Below, in pieces: positions 11,123 through 23,600 of a stretch of DNA of 64,000 bases. The notes beneath the pieces were generated by a model. That model made no database searches. It had not been told where the DNA came from and saw nothing but the letters and a program-made list of their open reading frames with translations. Source of the stretch: Arenicola marina (Eukaryota > Annelida > Polychaeta > Arenicolidae); the NCBI GenBank assembly GCA_964019135.1, contig OZ025258.1:7955961-8019960 (forward strand), given 5' to 3'. Position 1 is the first letter of the stretch, and every line of letters begins with the position of its first letter. A program made the translations under genes and the position numbers.

Positions 11123-12152
11123 CTAGACATGGGGTAATCATAATCAGTAATCGTAATCGATTATAATCGATTACATTTTCCAAGTAATCGTAATCGATTA
11201 CGATGGTTCATAGAGCAATGTAATCGTAACCATGATTACCTTTGGTGATTACTTTACAATGTTCACTCGGTCTGTTCTAGTCTCCGAAACTGAGCGTCAC
11301 ACTTTCTATGTCTCCAGTATCATAAATGGAAACTGGCCACTGCAGTACTATTGTAGAAATCCCCCCCCCCCCCCCCAAAGCACCCCCTACCCGTCCGGTC
11401 CTTTGTGCCCCACCCCGAGATATAACCAGGCATAACAAATTAAGCCGGCTGGATAGCCGAAAGGGAACCACCTTCTAATCCCATAATTATCTTGTCTGCA
11501 ATTGATAACTATATGGATGGTCCAGAGCCACTTGTGTCATTGGGAGTGGGTAGGTGGGGGTTGTGACGGGGTGGTGTGGAATGCCTGTGTTATTGTTCTC
11601 CATATAGATGGATTGGAAGAAGTGTTATAAAACTAGGCTGGGTTCTGTTGTGGGGCGCGGCAACGTATGGACAGGTATGGATATTCCCGCTCTGTTACCC
11701 ACCACACCTCCTTCTATAACAAGGACGATCAGAATAAATACAGCGGACTTGTTTCAAAATATATATTGTGCTTTTATATTAATGTTTGTTGAAATAGCTT
11801 CCTTAAAGGCCAGCTTTTGAGTAAATTAATTCGTAAGATATAATATATATAATGTATACACAGAAGAGTAAACATTGAAGCAATCTAAGTGGTTGTGAAA
11901 ATTATGTGGCCCATAGTTTAGTAAGTGGGGTTTGTAGTCACGAAACTCGTACAGACTCGGGCATCAGCTCCCACCGACCAATGCCACAATGTTGGCGCCA
12001 AGTGACGTTTCAGTTTAACGTTAGGAGCTGGACAGGTCTAGCCCAGGGTTCATTTATTAAAAACATAGAAAGTAATCATGATTGTAATCATGATTACATT
12101 CAATGTAATCGTAATCGTAATCGATTACATTTACAGTGTAATCACCCCATGT
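11123..12152. mobile_element. Putative hAT-like non-autonomous element with TAATCGATTA-rich ends
   Basis: The left end reads ACATGGGGTAATCATAATC and the right end, reverse-complemented, ACATGGGGTGATTACACTG. Both ends are followed inward by clustered GTAATCGTAATCGATTAC words (11140-11235 and 12073-12140). Inverted ends plus subterminal palindromic words fit a MITE. No clear target-site duplication was found and no transposase is encoded, so the family is tentative. Confidence 0.5.
11863..12010 (+). repeat. Dispersed repeat, copy 1 (second copy at 22519-22665)
   Basis: Common blocks in order: AAGAGTAAA(C/T)ATTGAA, GTGGTTGTG(A/C)AAATTATGTG, TAAGTG, TAGTCAC, ACTCGGGCATCA and GCGCCAA. The copy lies inside the putative hAT-like element, so it may be part of its body; the other copy is in intron 2 of the CACHD1-like gene. 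Confidence 0.65.
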
Positions 12153-12825
12153 TATGGGAAAATGACTAATGCCCGCACCTGTGAAAACCAAAGCTCATCA
12201 TTACCACAGAGCATCGCGCCACACACTCGTTGGATCTAGAGTAGTCGTATGTGCACGTGAAGGCTAAATAGGCCCAGCAATGGGGTGAAACTTGTCCCCA
12301 CCTGCAGGTGTGAGCGCAGCCTGCCTACCAGCATTGAAACCAACAGGGACGGGACCTAAAAACAGGTCAGCCGTGACCCTACCTTGGCCTGGTTATGGAT
12401 CGGTGGGTGCTTTGGGGATGTTCACGTCATCTTACTGGCTAGTGCGGTATCCCGCACCCACATGGGTTTCCCCCATGAAAAGGGAGGTATCATTGTTTAA
12501 ATGAAAGAATATTGCCGAATATAAGTCGGTGGACTTGTAGTGGTATTTTTGGTTTCCCTTTTTTTTTTATTCTCATCATCTTGTAGATGGAATTGCTGAT
12601 ATAGTTACCGTTTGTTTCTTTATTTTCCTTTTTTATTCATTTCGATTTCACTTAAAACGATAAAAGGATAAAAGTAATTCATACACAAATACTCCATGTC
12701 TACAACATAATTAGCGAATAGTGTACATCAATGATATTGTTAAGGCTAGTTTAAATAATTAAAATGTTTTTAAATGTCCCATACTTGATGAATGGGTCGT
12801 TAATCGTCCTGAACTTTGCTCAGGT
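12153..12825. other. Intergenic, nothing recognised
   Basis: AT-rich unique sequence with a T-rich tract (12550-12570). No splice-bounded protein-like frame was seen. Confidence 0.5.
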
Positions 12826-12830
12826 GTCGT

Positions 12831-13110
12831 TTCGATTCGATTTACTACACGACGTTATTCGTGGGGTCGTGTTGTAATTCGATTTACTACACGACGTTAT
12901 TCGTGGGGTCGTGTTGTAATTCGATTTAATACACGACGTTAATTCATGAGGTCGTGTTGTAATTCGATTTACTACACAACGTTAATTCATGAGGTCGTGT
13001 TGTAATTCGATTTACGTCGCGTCCCAATGAATTGCGTCGTGTTGTAAATGGAATTAGTACACAACGCAATTATTTGCGGTATGTAGTAATTAAAATTAGC
13101 ACACGACGCA
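12831..13110. repeat. 42-43-bp minisatellite with internal inverted repeat, then decayed units
   Basis: Units contain ATTCGATTTACTACACGACG and GGGGTCGTGTTGTA. The ACACGACG and CGTCGTGT-like words are inverted within each unit, so each can fold. Four clear units run to about 13010, then degenerate ones with CGTCGTGTTGTA and TACACAACGC run to 13110. Confidence 0.8.
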
Positions 13111-13700
13111 ATTCGGCGTTTTTGACGGGCTGATGCTGCCATATCACACTGCTTCCTCCCCCTAGTAAAAAACACCGACAAGCCGCCGAAAGTCAACGAA
13201 GCGTTTCTGTAGCCCCGACCCGCTCCCCACCCCCCTTCCGGTCCACCGCGACTTGTTGGCTCTCGAACCGGTCTGGCTTTATTTCAGTAGGTCTATGTCT
13301 TGTAGGCAACACGTTCACATTCGGAGCTACGGATTTCGCTACGAGGAGTGGAAGCAATTTCTTGACAATTAGAAGAAGTAATAACACGAAGACAGAATCC
13401 CAGTGTGGGATCATGTCAAACCCTGGGCAGGATATCATATGTTTATACAGTTAGATATATATACACAGTGGGTGATTCAGGTGTAAGCGCCAACGCGTCT
13501 GTAGGAATACTGTAGCGAGGACCACCTTGGATTTTCGGATACCTACGGATATTGATACGCAGCCAACATAACTCTGCCTAACAAATATGGAATAAGTGAG
13601 AGGATAGTAAATATTATCACATGTCGAACCATTTGTATGAACGCTCAGCCTGTACAACTGCTTCCGCCGGATACCAGTTTCACGGAGTCCCATTATCTAT
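13111..13700. other. Sequence upstream of the CACHD1-like gene, no gene recognised
   Basis: Open frames on the minus strand (13193-13438, 13451-13693) have no recognisable protein character. This stretch probably includes the upstream control region and 5' UTR of the gene starting at 13794. Confidence 0.4.
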
Positions 13701-13716
13701 ATTTCCCCCTTATTAA

Positions 13717-13737
13717 CCAATCTATTCGGGTCACGTG
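13717..13737 (+). promoter_or_regulatory. CCAAT box and CACGTG E-box upstream of the CACHD1-like start codon
   Basis: CCAAT lies at 13717-13721 and CACGTG at 13732-13737, 57-77 nt upstream of the ATG at 13794. No TATA box is obvious and the transcription start is unknown, so a promoter role is inferred from proximity. Confidence 0.35.
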
Positions 13738-13793
13738 ACATCGTCCATAACGAGACATCACTAGAAATCACGAGAAGTGAATGACCCACAACG

Positions 13794-13943
13794 ATGAAGG
13801 GGATTGCTTGGTTGGCGCTGACGATTGTGATTGGTCAGTTCTGCACCAATCACGCTGTCGACAGCCCTTGGATAGCGGGGCACAAACTGGGCCAAGAGAT
13901 CAGCAATTTTTCGCAACAGGCACTTGGGATCAAGCGTTTTCAG
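13794..13943 (+). CDS. cachd1: cachd1 exon 1: signal peptide and N terminus
   Basis: 50 codons, ending phase 0 at CAG|GTAAGT. A hydrophobic signal peptide (MKGIAWLALTIVIGQFCTNHA) is followed by VDSPW and a helical LGQEISNFSQQALGIKRFQ, with a glycosylation sequon NFS. An overlapping out-of-frame upstream ATG is at 13781. Confidence 0.9.
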
Positions 13944-16900
13944 GTAAGTTTAACTCGGTACGAAATACATAGGTTGGCATGATTACAAATGTCAAAACGG
14001 CATCGATTCCCGGACCTTAATGACGTAGTACGCAAGAAGCCATACTTCTTCACAAAAACGGCAGCGATGCCCGGACCTTAATGACGTAGTACGCAAGAAG
14101 CCATACTTTCTCACAAAAACGGCAGCGATGCCCGGATCTTAATGACGTAGTACGCAAGAAGCCATACTTTCTAACAAAAACGGCAGCGATGCCCGGACCT
14201 TAATGACGTAGTACGCAAGAAGCCATACTTTCTCACAAAAACGGCAGCGATGCCCGGATCTTAATGACGTAGTACGCAAGAAGCCATACTTTCTCACAAA
14301 AACGGCAGCGATGCCCGGACCTTAATGACGTAGTACGCAAGAAGCCATACTTTCTCACAAAAACGGCAGCGATGCCCGGATCTTGATGACGTAGTACGCG
14401 AGAAGCCATACTTTCTCACAAAAACGGCAGCGATGCCCGGATCTTAATGACGTAGTACGCAAGAAGCCATACTTTCTCACAAAAACGGCAGCGATGCCCG
14501 GACCTTAATGACGTAGTACGCAAGAAGCCATACTTTCTCACAAAAACGGCAGCGATGCCCGGACCTTAATGACGCAGTACGCAAGAAGCCATACTTTCTC
14601 ACAAAAACGGCAGCGATGCCCGGACCTTAATGACGCAGTACGCAAGAAGCCATACTTTCTCACTAAAACGGCAGCGATGCCCGGACCTTAATGACGTAGT
14701 ACGGAAGAAGCCATACTTTCTCACAAAAACGGCAGCGATGCCCGGATCTTAATGACGTAGTACGCAAGAAGCCATACTTTCTAACAAAAACGGCAGCGAT
14801 GCCCGGACCTTAATGACGTAGTACGCAAGAAGCCATACTTTCTCACAAAAACGGCAGCGATGCCCGGACCTTAATGACGTAGTACGCAAGAAACCATACA
14901 TTCTCACAAAAACGGCAGCGATGCCCGGACCTTAATGACCTAGTACGCAAGAAGCCATACTTTCTCACAAAAACGGCAGCGATGCCCGGACCTTAATGAC
15001 GTAGTACGCAAGAAGCCATACTTTCTCACAATAACGGCAGCGATGCCCGGATCTTAATGACGTAGTACGCAAGAAGCCATACTTTCTCACAAAAACGGCA
15101 GCGATGCCCGGATCTTAATGACGTAGTACGCAAGAAGCCATACTTTCTCACAAAAACGGCAGCGATGCCCGGATCTTAATGACGTAGTACGCAAGAAGCC
15201 ATACTTTCTCACAAAAACGGCAGCGATGCACGGATCTTAATGACGTAGTACGCAAGAAGCCATACTTTCTCACAAAAACGGCAGCGATGCCCAGACCTTA
15301 ATGACGCAGTACGCAAGAAGCCATACTTTCTCACAAAAACGGCAGCGATGCCCGGACCTTAATGACGCAGTACGCAAGAAGCCATACTTTCTCACAAAAA
15401 CGGCAGCGATGCCCGGACCTTAATGACGTAGTACGCAAGAAGCCATACTTTCTCACAAAAACGGCAGCGATGCCCGGATCTTAATGACGTAGTACGCAAA
15501 AAGCCATACTTTCTAACAAAAACGGCAGCGATGCCCGGACCTTAATGACGTAGTACGCAAGAAGCCATACTTTCTCACAAAAACGGCAGCGATGCCCGGA
15601 CCTTAATGACGTAGTACGCAAGAAGCCATACTTTCTCACAAAAACGGCAGCGATGCCCGGATCTTAATGACGTAGTACGCAAGAAGCCATACTTTCTAAC
15701 AAAAACGGCAGCGATGCCCGGATCTTAATGACGTAGTACGCAAGAAGCCATACTTTCTCACAAAAACGGCAGCGATGCCCGGATCTTAATGACGTAGTAC
15801 GCAAGAAGCCATACTTTCTCACAAAAACGGCAGCGATGCCCGGACCTTAATGACGCAGTACGCAGGAAGCCATACTTTCTCACAAAAACGGCAGCGATGC
15901 CCGGACCTTAATGACGCAGTACGCAAGAAGCCATACTTTCTCACTAAAACGGCAGCGATGCCCGGACCTTAATGACGTAGTACGCAAGAAGCCATACTTT
16001 CTCACAAAAACGGCAGCGATGCCCGGATCTTAATGACGTAGTACGCAAGAAGCCATACTTTCTAACAAAAACGGCAGCGATGCCCGGACCTTAATGACGT
16101 AGTACGCAAGAAGCCATACTTTCTCACAAAAACGGCAGCGATGCCCGGACCTTAATGACGTAGTAGGCAAGAAGCCATACTTTCTCACAAAAACGGCAGC
16201 GATGCCCGGACCTTAATGACGTAGTACGCAAGAAGCCATACTTTCTCACCAAAAAGGCAGCGATGCCCGGACCTTAATGACGTAATACGCAAGAAGCCAT
16301 ACTTTCTCACAAAAACGGCAGCGATGCCCGGATCTTAATGACGTAGTACGCAAGAAGCCATACTTTCTCACAAAAACGACAGCGATGCCCGGATCTTAAT
16401 GACGTAGTACGCAAGAAGCCATACTTTCTCACAAAAACGACAGCGATGCCCGGACCTTAATGACGCAGTACGCAAGAAGCCATACTTTCTCACAAAAACG
16501 GCAGCGATGCCCGGACCTTAATGACGCAGTACGCAAGAAGCCATACTTTCTCACAAAAACGGCAGCGATGCCCGGACCTTAATGACGCAGTACGCAAGAA
16601 GCCATACTTTCTCACAAAAACGGCAGCGATGCCCGGACCTTAATGACGTAGTAGGCAAGAAGCCATACTTTCTCACAAAAACGGCAGCGATGCCCGGACC
16701 TTAATGACGTAGTACGCAAGAAGCCATACTTTCTCACACGAGATGCAGCATTGGCGGAAACGTGGCTTACCAAGTTGTTCTATTATTTAGGGCCAGTTTA
16801 CCAAATACAATATTACAATAATACTTCGAAACAACGCTACAATCCGCCCCCCCCCCTTCAATCACTCCCCCCTTAACCCCGAAGATGTTAAAGCCGAGAA

Positions 16901-19900
16901 ATATGCACTGCTCGAGATCCGTCAGAAAATACACTGTCAAAGTCGGTATCTGTCGAAAGAATAAAACGTTGAAATTCCTATTGCATGGCAAAATATACTG
17001 GCGAGAGTAAGCCTTAGTAAGCGATAAAACGCCCCGACCGAGCAAATTTTGGTGGTTTGGTGGTGAAGATTAATTGAGGGTTTCTTTTGACATCATCACA
17101 AATATAAATTCCCAACCCCAATGTTGCTTCTTATCGGTGACTTCAGGTGGGTATTATTCTCGTGAAGCTTTATACAACGAGCAATAACAGATTAAAGGTA
17201 TCTCGTCTTCTATAACACTTACACCGTTACTTTTACAATACATACACATACTTTCTTCCCTATCATCTGTTTTCAAATGTTACCTTATTAACTTGATGTT
17301 TACTCGGATATATTTGTACTTAGAGGCTGTGAGCCTATAGTGCACAATAAACTTATTATTGTATGTTATATTCATAGAAATGGACTTCCGGTCATGTGCA
17401 CTATACTCGCCAGGCGGCGCACCAAGCGCAGGTGAAAACAAACGCACGTGGCCCATACATTTGCATGCGTTCCGCTCTGATTCTCCACCGTACCGAACGC
17501 CGTACTTGCCCTATATATATATGTAGCGCTGCCTATGCAAATAAGATAACGCCGAAGCAGTACAAGGTCTGGGGGTGCCCCAACCACAATATGCAAGACG
17601 GGGGGTGGGGTGGGGGGGGGGGGACCTCCCCTCCCATTTTGAGGAAGAATGTTATTTTTCAATGCAAAATTTAGGCCAGCTGAGGTGTGGACCCCACCCC
17701 TCGGTCGCAAGTTTTTATTGGACTTCCCCCCCACCCCCCCGGTCCCCTTTTTCTAATTCCTGTATCCACTCTGGGGGTAGGGGGAAGACTATCTCTTGGC
17801 GATCATTTCCAGCTTGGATCACACATATTGGCGCTGCAATGGGAGCAATATTATTTAGCAAAGCACACCCCCCCCCCCCTAGGCCAGTTAATGAAAAATC
17901 AAGGTTTTTTTCTATCTGGTCAAGGGTTTTATTTTTTCTTTGCCAAATTTAGGGCAAGCATTATTGTTAGCTAGGAGTCAAAAATCATTTGATCTATAGA
18001 GCATTATATAACTTTTTTTAGCCACCCCCCGCCCCCCCTCAAAAAAAGAAAAACCCTTAAGGAAAGTATTTTGTATCCTTTCAAGGTTACCTCTTCTGTG
18101 ATAAATTAAGTATTTTCTTCTCTCAACAAATGGGATACCCGTTGGATTAATTCTCTCAACAAATGGGGATACCCACTGGATTAATTCATTGTGTCTAATA
18201 TTAAAATTCAAGCAATTCTGTCAAGTTCAATGCAAGCTTCTTTTTTTCGGGGGTTATGAGGGTGAAACACTGAGAACATGGACCTAAAAACATCAGAGAT
18301 CTTAGATCAGACATCTGGAAAAATCAAATATCACACATCAGAGAAACATCTGAGATCAAAGATACTGCCTTTACATATCTAAGATCAGAGACCAGAGGTC
18401 TGAAAAAGATCAGAGAACATGCCAACTAAAAAATCAGAGATCAGAGAACATGCCAACCAAAAAAAAAAAGACCAGAGAACTGAGCCACCCTGTTCCACCC
18501 CCCCCCCCACCCCCCTTTTTGTTAGGGAGAGAATTTTCTGTCAAGTGCAAAGCAAGTTTATTTTATATCCACAAATTGAGGGCAAGAGAAAATGCCTTTC
18601 CCCCAAATTCAGGGTATGCATTTGTTTTGGGCCTTATTAATTAGGACCACTTAATTAGGTCTGTTTCTAATTATGTGTCAGCAATAGGAGGTAAAAATTC
18701 GGCAGCAACAAATGAGAGATAGGCATATCCACTGGATAAATGTAAATTATGATGTTTCAATATGCATCCTGACCTACATCAATTTGTTTCTGCATTAAGT
18801 TTTTTTTCCGGCTGCATGACTTGTATGGGTCTACTCTAACGCTTTCCAGTTCTCATAGACTTGCAATCATAAGGACCTGTATTTACAATTATATGTATCA
18901 ACTATAACAGGTGAAACATTTACAATAAATATCTAAGGCTACTATAGAACCTGCAATTTAGCAATTGAGAAAATGTTCATCAATATATGTTTGGGTAGGA
19001 ACTGTAAAGACATACATTCCACAATAACATAATTCAGTAAGTGAGCTCTGGAAGTCAGGCGATAAAATATTAGGGTTAGAAATCCTATGTTACTGAACAA
19101 ATTATCAATACCCTAGGGTTCTCGATCCCCCCCCCCATCCCCACACACACACACGTACAGTCCAAACGGGATTCATCCCAAGAAGACGGTCACCTACTTC
19201 TCTGTTGCTTCGTTGGGCTTTAGGTCAGCTACTTCTAGTTTTCTGGGTACCTGGCACTAACTACGCCAGGTAGGGTTTCCAAATAGTATTAGGACATAGC
19301 ACAATGAAATAAAAACAGACGCAAACCCACGGAACAAAACTAGTACAAAGACACCAAAAACACGAGATTTGTATGCAGATTTATAACCACGTGGCAATGT
19401 TTTCACCTGCGCGATAACGAGGCTCCGTATTTTCACCTACTACGCATGCGCACCAAAATTGTGACGTCAGGCCATTTCTATGAATTGTAACCGAATATTT
19501 AATGTGAAGCCCAACAGTAGAGAGTAGGGCTGGTTAATCATGTAATTTATGTCCCCTAAGATCTCATTTGCCTGAATATATTTACCAAGCAGTTAGTCAG
19601 ACATGAACCCGGCTCAAAGGATCACAAAGGTTAATCAAGGGGGGGGGGGACGTGTACATAAAGGGGGGGGGCACGTGTACATATGTAAGATAGAAATGAC
19701 ACGTGTGGGAAACTCACTGATCGACCTTTGTATATAATTAATGCAAGTCAGTGACATTGCATCTGAGTTCTGCGCCACCAGGTTTCTAGGAAACGTGCAA
19801 CAATGTATAGAATGGAACGTTACAAGCAGACGGCTGGCGCCGCTCCATAAGATATAGTGAAACGAGCCAGACATAAATAGATACAATGTATGACATCCGC

Positions 19901-20564
19901 CTAGATATGTGGCCGGAAATTAAGGCTATATAAGGAGGTCTGTCACCGACAGACGAGGTTCAGATTTTGACTCGGCCACAAGCACCGCTAAATTAACATT
20001 TCGGACTCACTTTTCTAAACTCCCGGTTGACCACAAATTCAGAAGCAAGTAAACCAAATCCTCACTGTAGGTTGGACTGTATTATGACGTTGTGACGCGA
20101 GAAGAAGGAATAAAAACCGAATTGGAACTGGACCGATCTTCATTGTGATTTCGAGTCCCTATACAGACAACTTACCCACGCGCCGAACAAGATCCACGGT
20201 TACAATATTAATTCAAGGTCTAATTAAACCCACGTAGCTTACACATGCTATGATTGACCCATTCTACGGTTACTGATGCCGTGACCAGTGGCTCTGCCGT
20301 ATCCATTGCTTCTGTTGTCAAATTGGAATGGCATGTACAGCATCCCCGTCCCGGTGTCAGTAGATGTGAAACGACTCCTGCGAATGTCCTGCGTAAGGGT
20401 CTATACCTACAAAAACTGTGTCAAAATACTAGTTATTTTGACGCCACGTCAAGAGCAAATAAAAAGACAGACATTTCGTATTGCGTCTTCGCATTGCATT
20501 TTCCACTGGACTCAAGGTCATAAGCAAGCAGCATTGGCACTAAACCTATCGCGGTCTATATACA

Positions 20565-20606
<42 letters not shown>

Positions 20607-23600
20607 ATATATATTTATATAATATAGTAATGGACTCTGACAGTAGGAGCCCGTGTACTTTTTCGAGATATACCAATACATTTTCCCAGTGTACTCTAGG
20701 AACTAAATACATCTGAGTTCCCTTATTTGTACTCGAATGCTCGTAAATTGTACAAAACAGATGTCTCATAATTGTATTTTGGCAATGGTTATCGATATTC
20801 CATACACACCAGGTAGGCATTTGATAGCCATACGATCGAAGTTTTGTTTCCGACAAAAACATTTATCTGGAGACTCTTAGTGTGGGTTGGATACAGTAGA
20901 AACTGCGCACACCGAATATGCTTCGAAGTCACTCAGCACAGGTTTTCAATCAAGGTTTCAAGGGACCTGGAAAATAAGTTTGAAGAAGTTCTAATTTATG
21001 CCTGTTTGATCTTTGTCGCACCATCGCACAACCAGAAAAACGAGCGCTGCCATTTTAATGCCGTGATGCATTAAAGCAATATATTCCGATTTTTTTTTGC
21101 ATTACCAACCTCCTCTCCATGTCAAATAAGTACATTCTGTCTTGAAGTAGTCTTGAGTCTAAAATGTAAAAAATGTAAAATGGCGCATGTAAGTACATGT
21201 ATATTGCTTTAAGCGGAAGTGCGAAAACAATTAATTGCGTTAACTGCTAAACACGCTTGTAATAACTGTGTCTGGATCATGATGTATTTGTTCTATTCAA
21301 CACATTGTAATAACATAGTTATCTTCTTGATGTTATAAACAGTTTGTGCCAATTTAATTATTGTCCTTAAGTCCAAAATCTACACTACATCTAAATTGTT
21401 GACATGGTCATTCACGTGTGCATTTGTTATTGATAACCTCTGGAACTACAGAATGTTGACCAAGCTATGGCCATCATCTCTTAGCCGTCAACGTTTTATC
21501 TGTACTATCGAACAGAAAAGCTCCGACCTTTTCTAAAAGTAACTAGTGATGTCTCAACCAAGTGCCACAACGATGGCTAGCATGCGGCTCTGCATTTTTA
21601 AAGAAGTTATTACAAACAAATATAAACATGCAGAGCGGCGGGGCCGCATGAATTAATATTCCCATTAGTCTATAATCCCGTATCGTCGTATCGGAACCAG
21701 GATTGTTTTTAAGCTACTCACGATCGTGGGAGTAACGTTACCACATTTTTCATGTGAATCTGAAAGCATATTTGTTGGTATCTGTAAACTGAACAAAAAC
21801 GGTCCGATGCCCTACGGGCTCAGATAGCGGTAACCCAGATAGCAGGAATCAGTCGTACTTTGTCTTTAAAAAAATGTGGTGGAATAGCTGCTCACACAGA
21901 TATGTTTGTGATCTCTTATAAGACTGGTGTATATCATGTATGTAAGTCCTTAATGCTATTTTGTATAAAAACTAAAAAAGGTGATGCTTTTAGAGACAGT
22001 ACAGGCAGGTGAATTGAAAAGTGAATTTCTCTCTTGTGTACTACGTCATCAAACTGTGCGTATTGTTGATGATTTTTGTCACTTAAACTCAAGGTAGATA
22101 TTAGAATGTATTTATTTCTTCACCAGACCGATCAATGCGTCCAGGTTATTTCTGCAAGACAATCCGAAATTCCTTATTAAAAGACCCAAATACTGTATGA
22201 GTACCTTTAAGGATGTTTTCCAATAACATTTGACATGGTTCTACAACTTGTGGAACTGTATGATTCATGGTTAGGTTTCCTTGATATTTGTTACAGTTAC
22301 ACTTTTGCCTTTCAGGAAATTCTGAGAGATTATATGTTTCACTTCGGAGAGATTGACGGGAAGCAGGTTCTGGATAAGGTAGGAGTATGACGAGTTGTTA
22401 ACTGTGGATGCCAAGTGTTTGATTGCAATTAACAAGTTTGTATTGTTATTCAATATGTGCGTCATTAAATGCCAGTTTCTGGGTACATTCATTCGTAAAA
22501 TTAGCATACCATACCCATATAAGAGTAAATATTGAAAAAGTCTGGGTGGTTGTGCAAATTATGTGACTCAGGTTTGGGTAAGTGTGGCTCGTTTTAGTCA
22601 CCAAAGTCTGTACACACTCGGGCATCAAATCTGAACGATCAAAGCCGTAATTTTCGCGCCAACTGAAGTAGATGCAGGTTGCGATTTGATTGATAAATAT
22701 AGGCAGGTAAAGAGTTTGTGTAAATATTCAGATGAATTGGTATTTTTGGAGAAAGGAGGTAACCATTGGGTGCTCGATGTGTTGAATTGATACATTTGGA
22801 ATAACGTTTTGATCTGTGATGTTTTGTGACGGGGTTTTTAACAACATAAATAGTATGGCTGTCCGTCTCATGCGTACAACGCATATCTCTTTAAATGATA
22901 ACCTGCATTCACGTCAAAATATGTCAAATAATCGCCTCTGACTATTGCTTGACGTTGTAACGCTTCATACGGGATAATGGGCAATATGTCTAATAGCGCT
23001 CCAGAATAAAATTAACGGTTATTCTATTTTGATGGCGTATATATTGAGATTGATATCTTGATATAAGTCCCCTTGAACCTAGGAACTTTAAACCCTTATT
23101 TTACTCATGCTTTCTTCCATCTCACTGGAAACAAAATCTCCACTTCGGCCCAAACCATAGAATCAAATGGTCCGTCCATCCTTGCTCTCTATTGTGACTC
23201 CAGATGAGTAGTACAATCTACGAGCGTTTCCATGGAAGCATGGACGCTGTGCGTGACTTGAAGAGGACGCTGGAGTCTGGCTTTGATGGTGGTAACTTCA
23301 GTGACGACGACAAGGGCTTCGTGGAGTGCTGCAAGGAAGACGACGTCGACATGGAATGGCACTCCAAATACGGCACTAAAGTAAGGAACGAGCATCAAAA
23401 TAACGAAATTCACCCATGGAACGAGTAATTTACACCAATGTCATACAACTAAGGACATTGCTATACATCTAAGGCCAGTGTCATACATATAAGGTCAGTC
23501 ATACATCTAAGGCCAGTGTCATACATCTAAGGCCAGTGTCATACAACTAAGGCCAGTGTCATACATCTAAGGCCAGTGTCATATATCTACGGCCAGTGTC

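Larger units (their letters stand above)
13944..22315. other. Intron 1 (8.4 kb)
   Basis: It holds the 61-bp array (13992-16737), a block of degenerate C-rich repeats (17560-18650), an LTR-like TATA/AATAAA module (19640-20180), a (TA)n tract (20565-20625) and a single opposite-strand copy of the 61-bp core (22033-22052). No coding exon with matching phase was found between exons 1 and 2, and the joined protein reads through without a gap. Confidence 0.8.

Noticed and set aside
13992..16737. CRISPR-like array
   Set aside because: Units are directly adjacent without unique spacers, in a eukaryotic intron; it is a minisatellite.
17372..17974. Overlapping frames with Pro/Gly-rich translation
   Set aside because: They come from poly-C/poly-G tracts; no domain, no splice signals, inside intron 1.
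21560..21655. Inverted ATGCGGCTCTGCA/TGCAGAGC...CCGCAT words as a MITE
   Set aside because: The arms are short and imperfect and no matching copy or TSD was seen elsewhere in the window.
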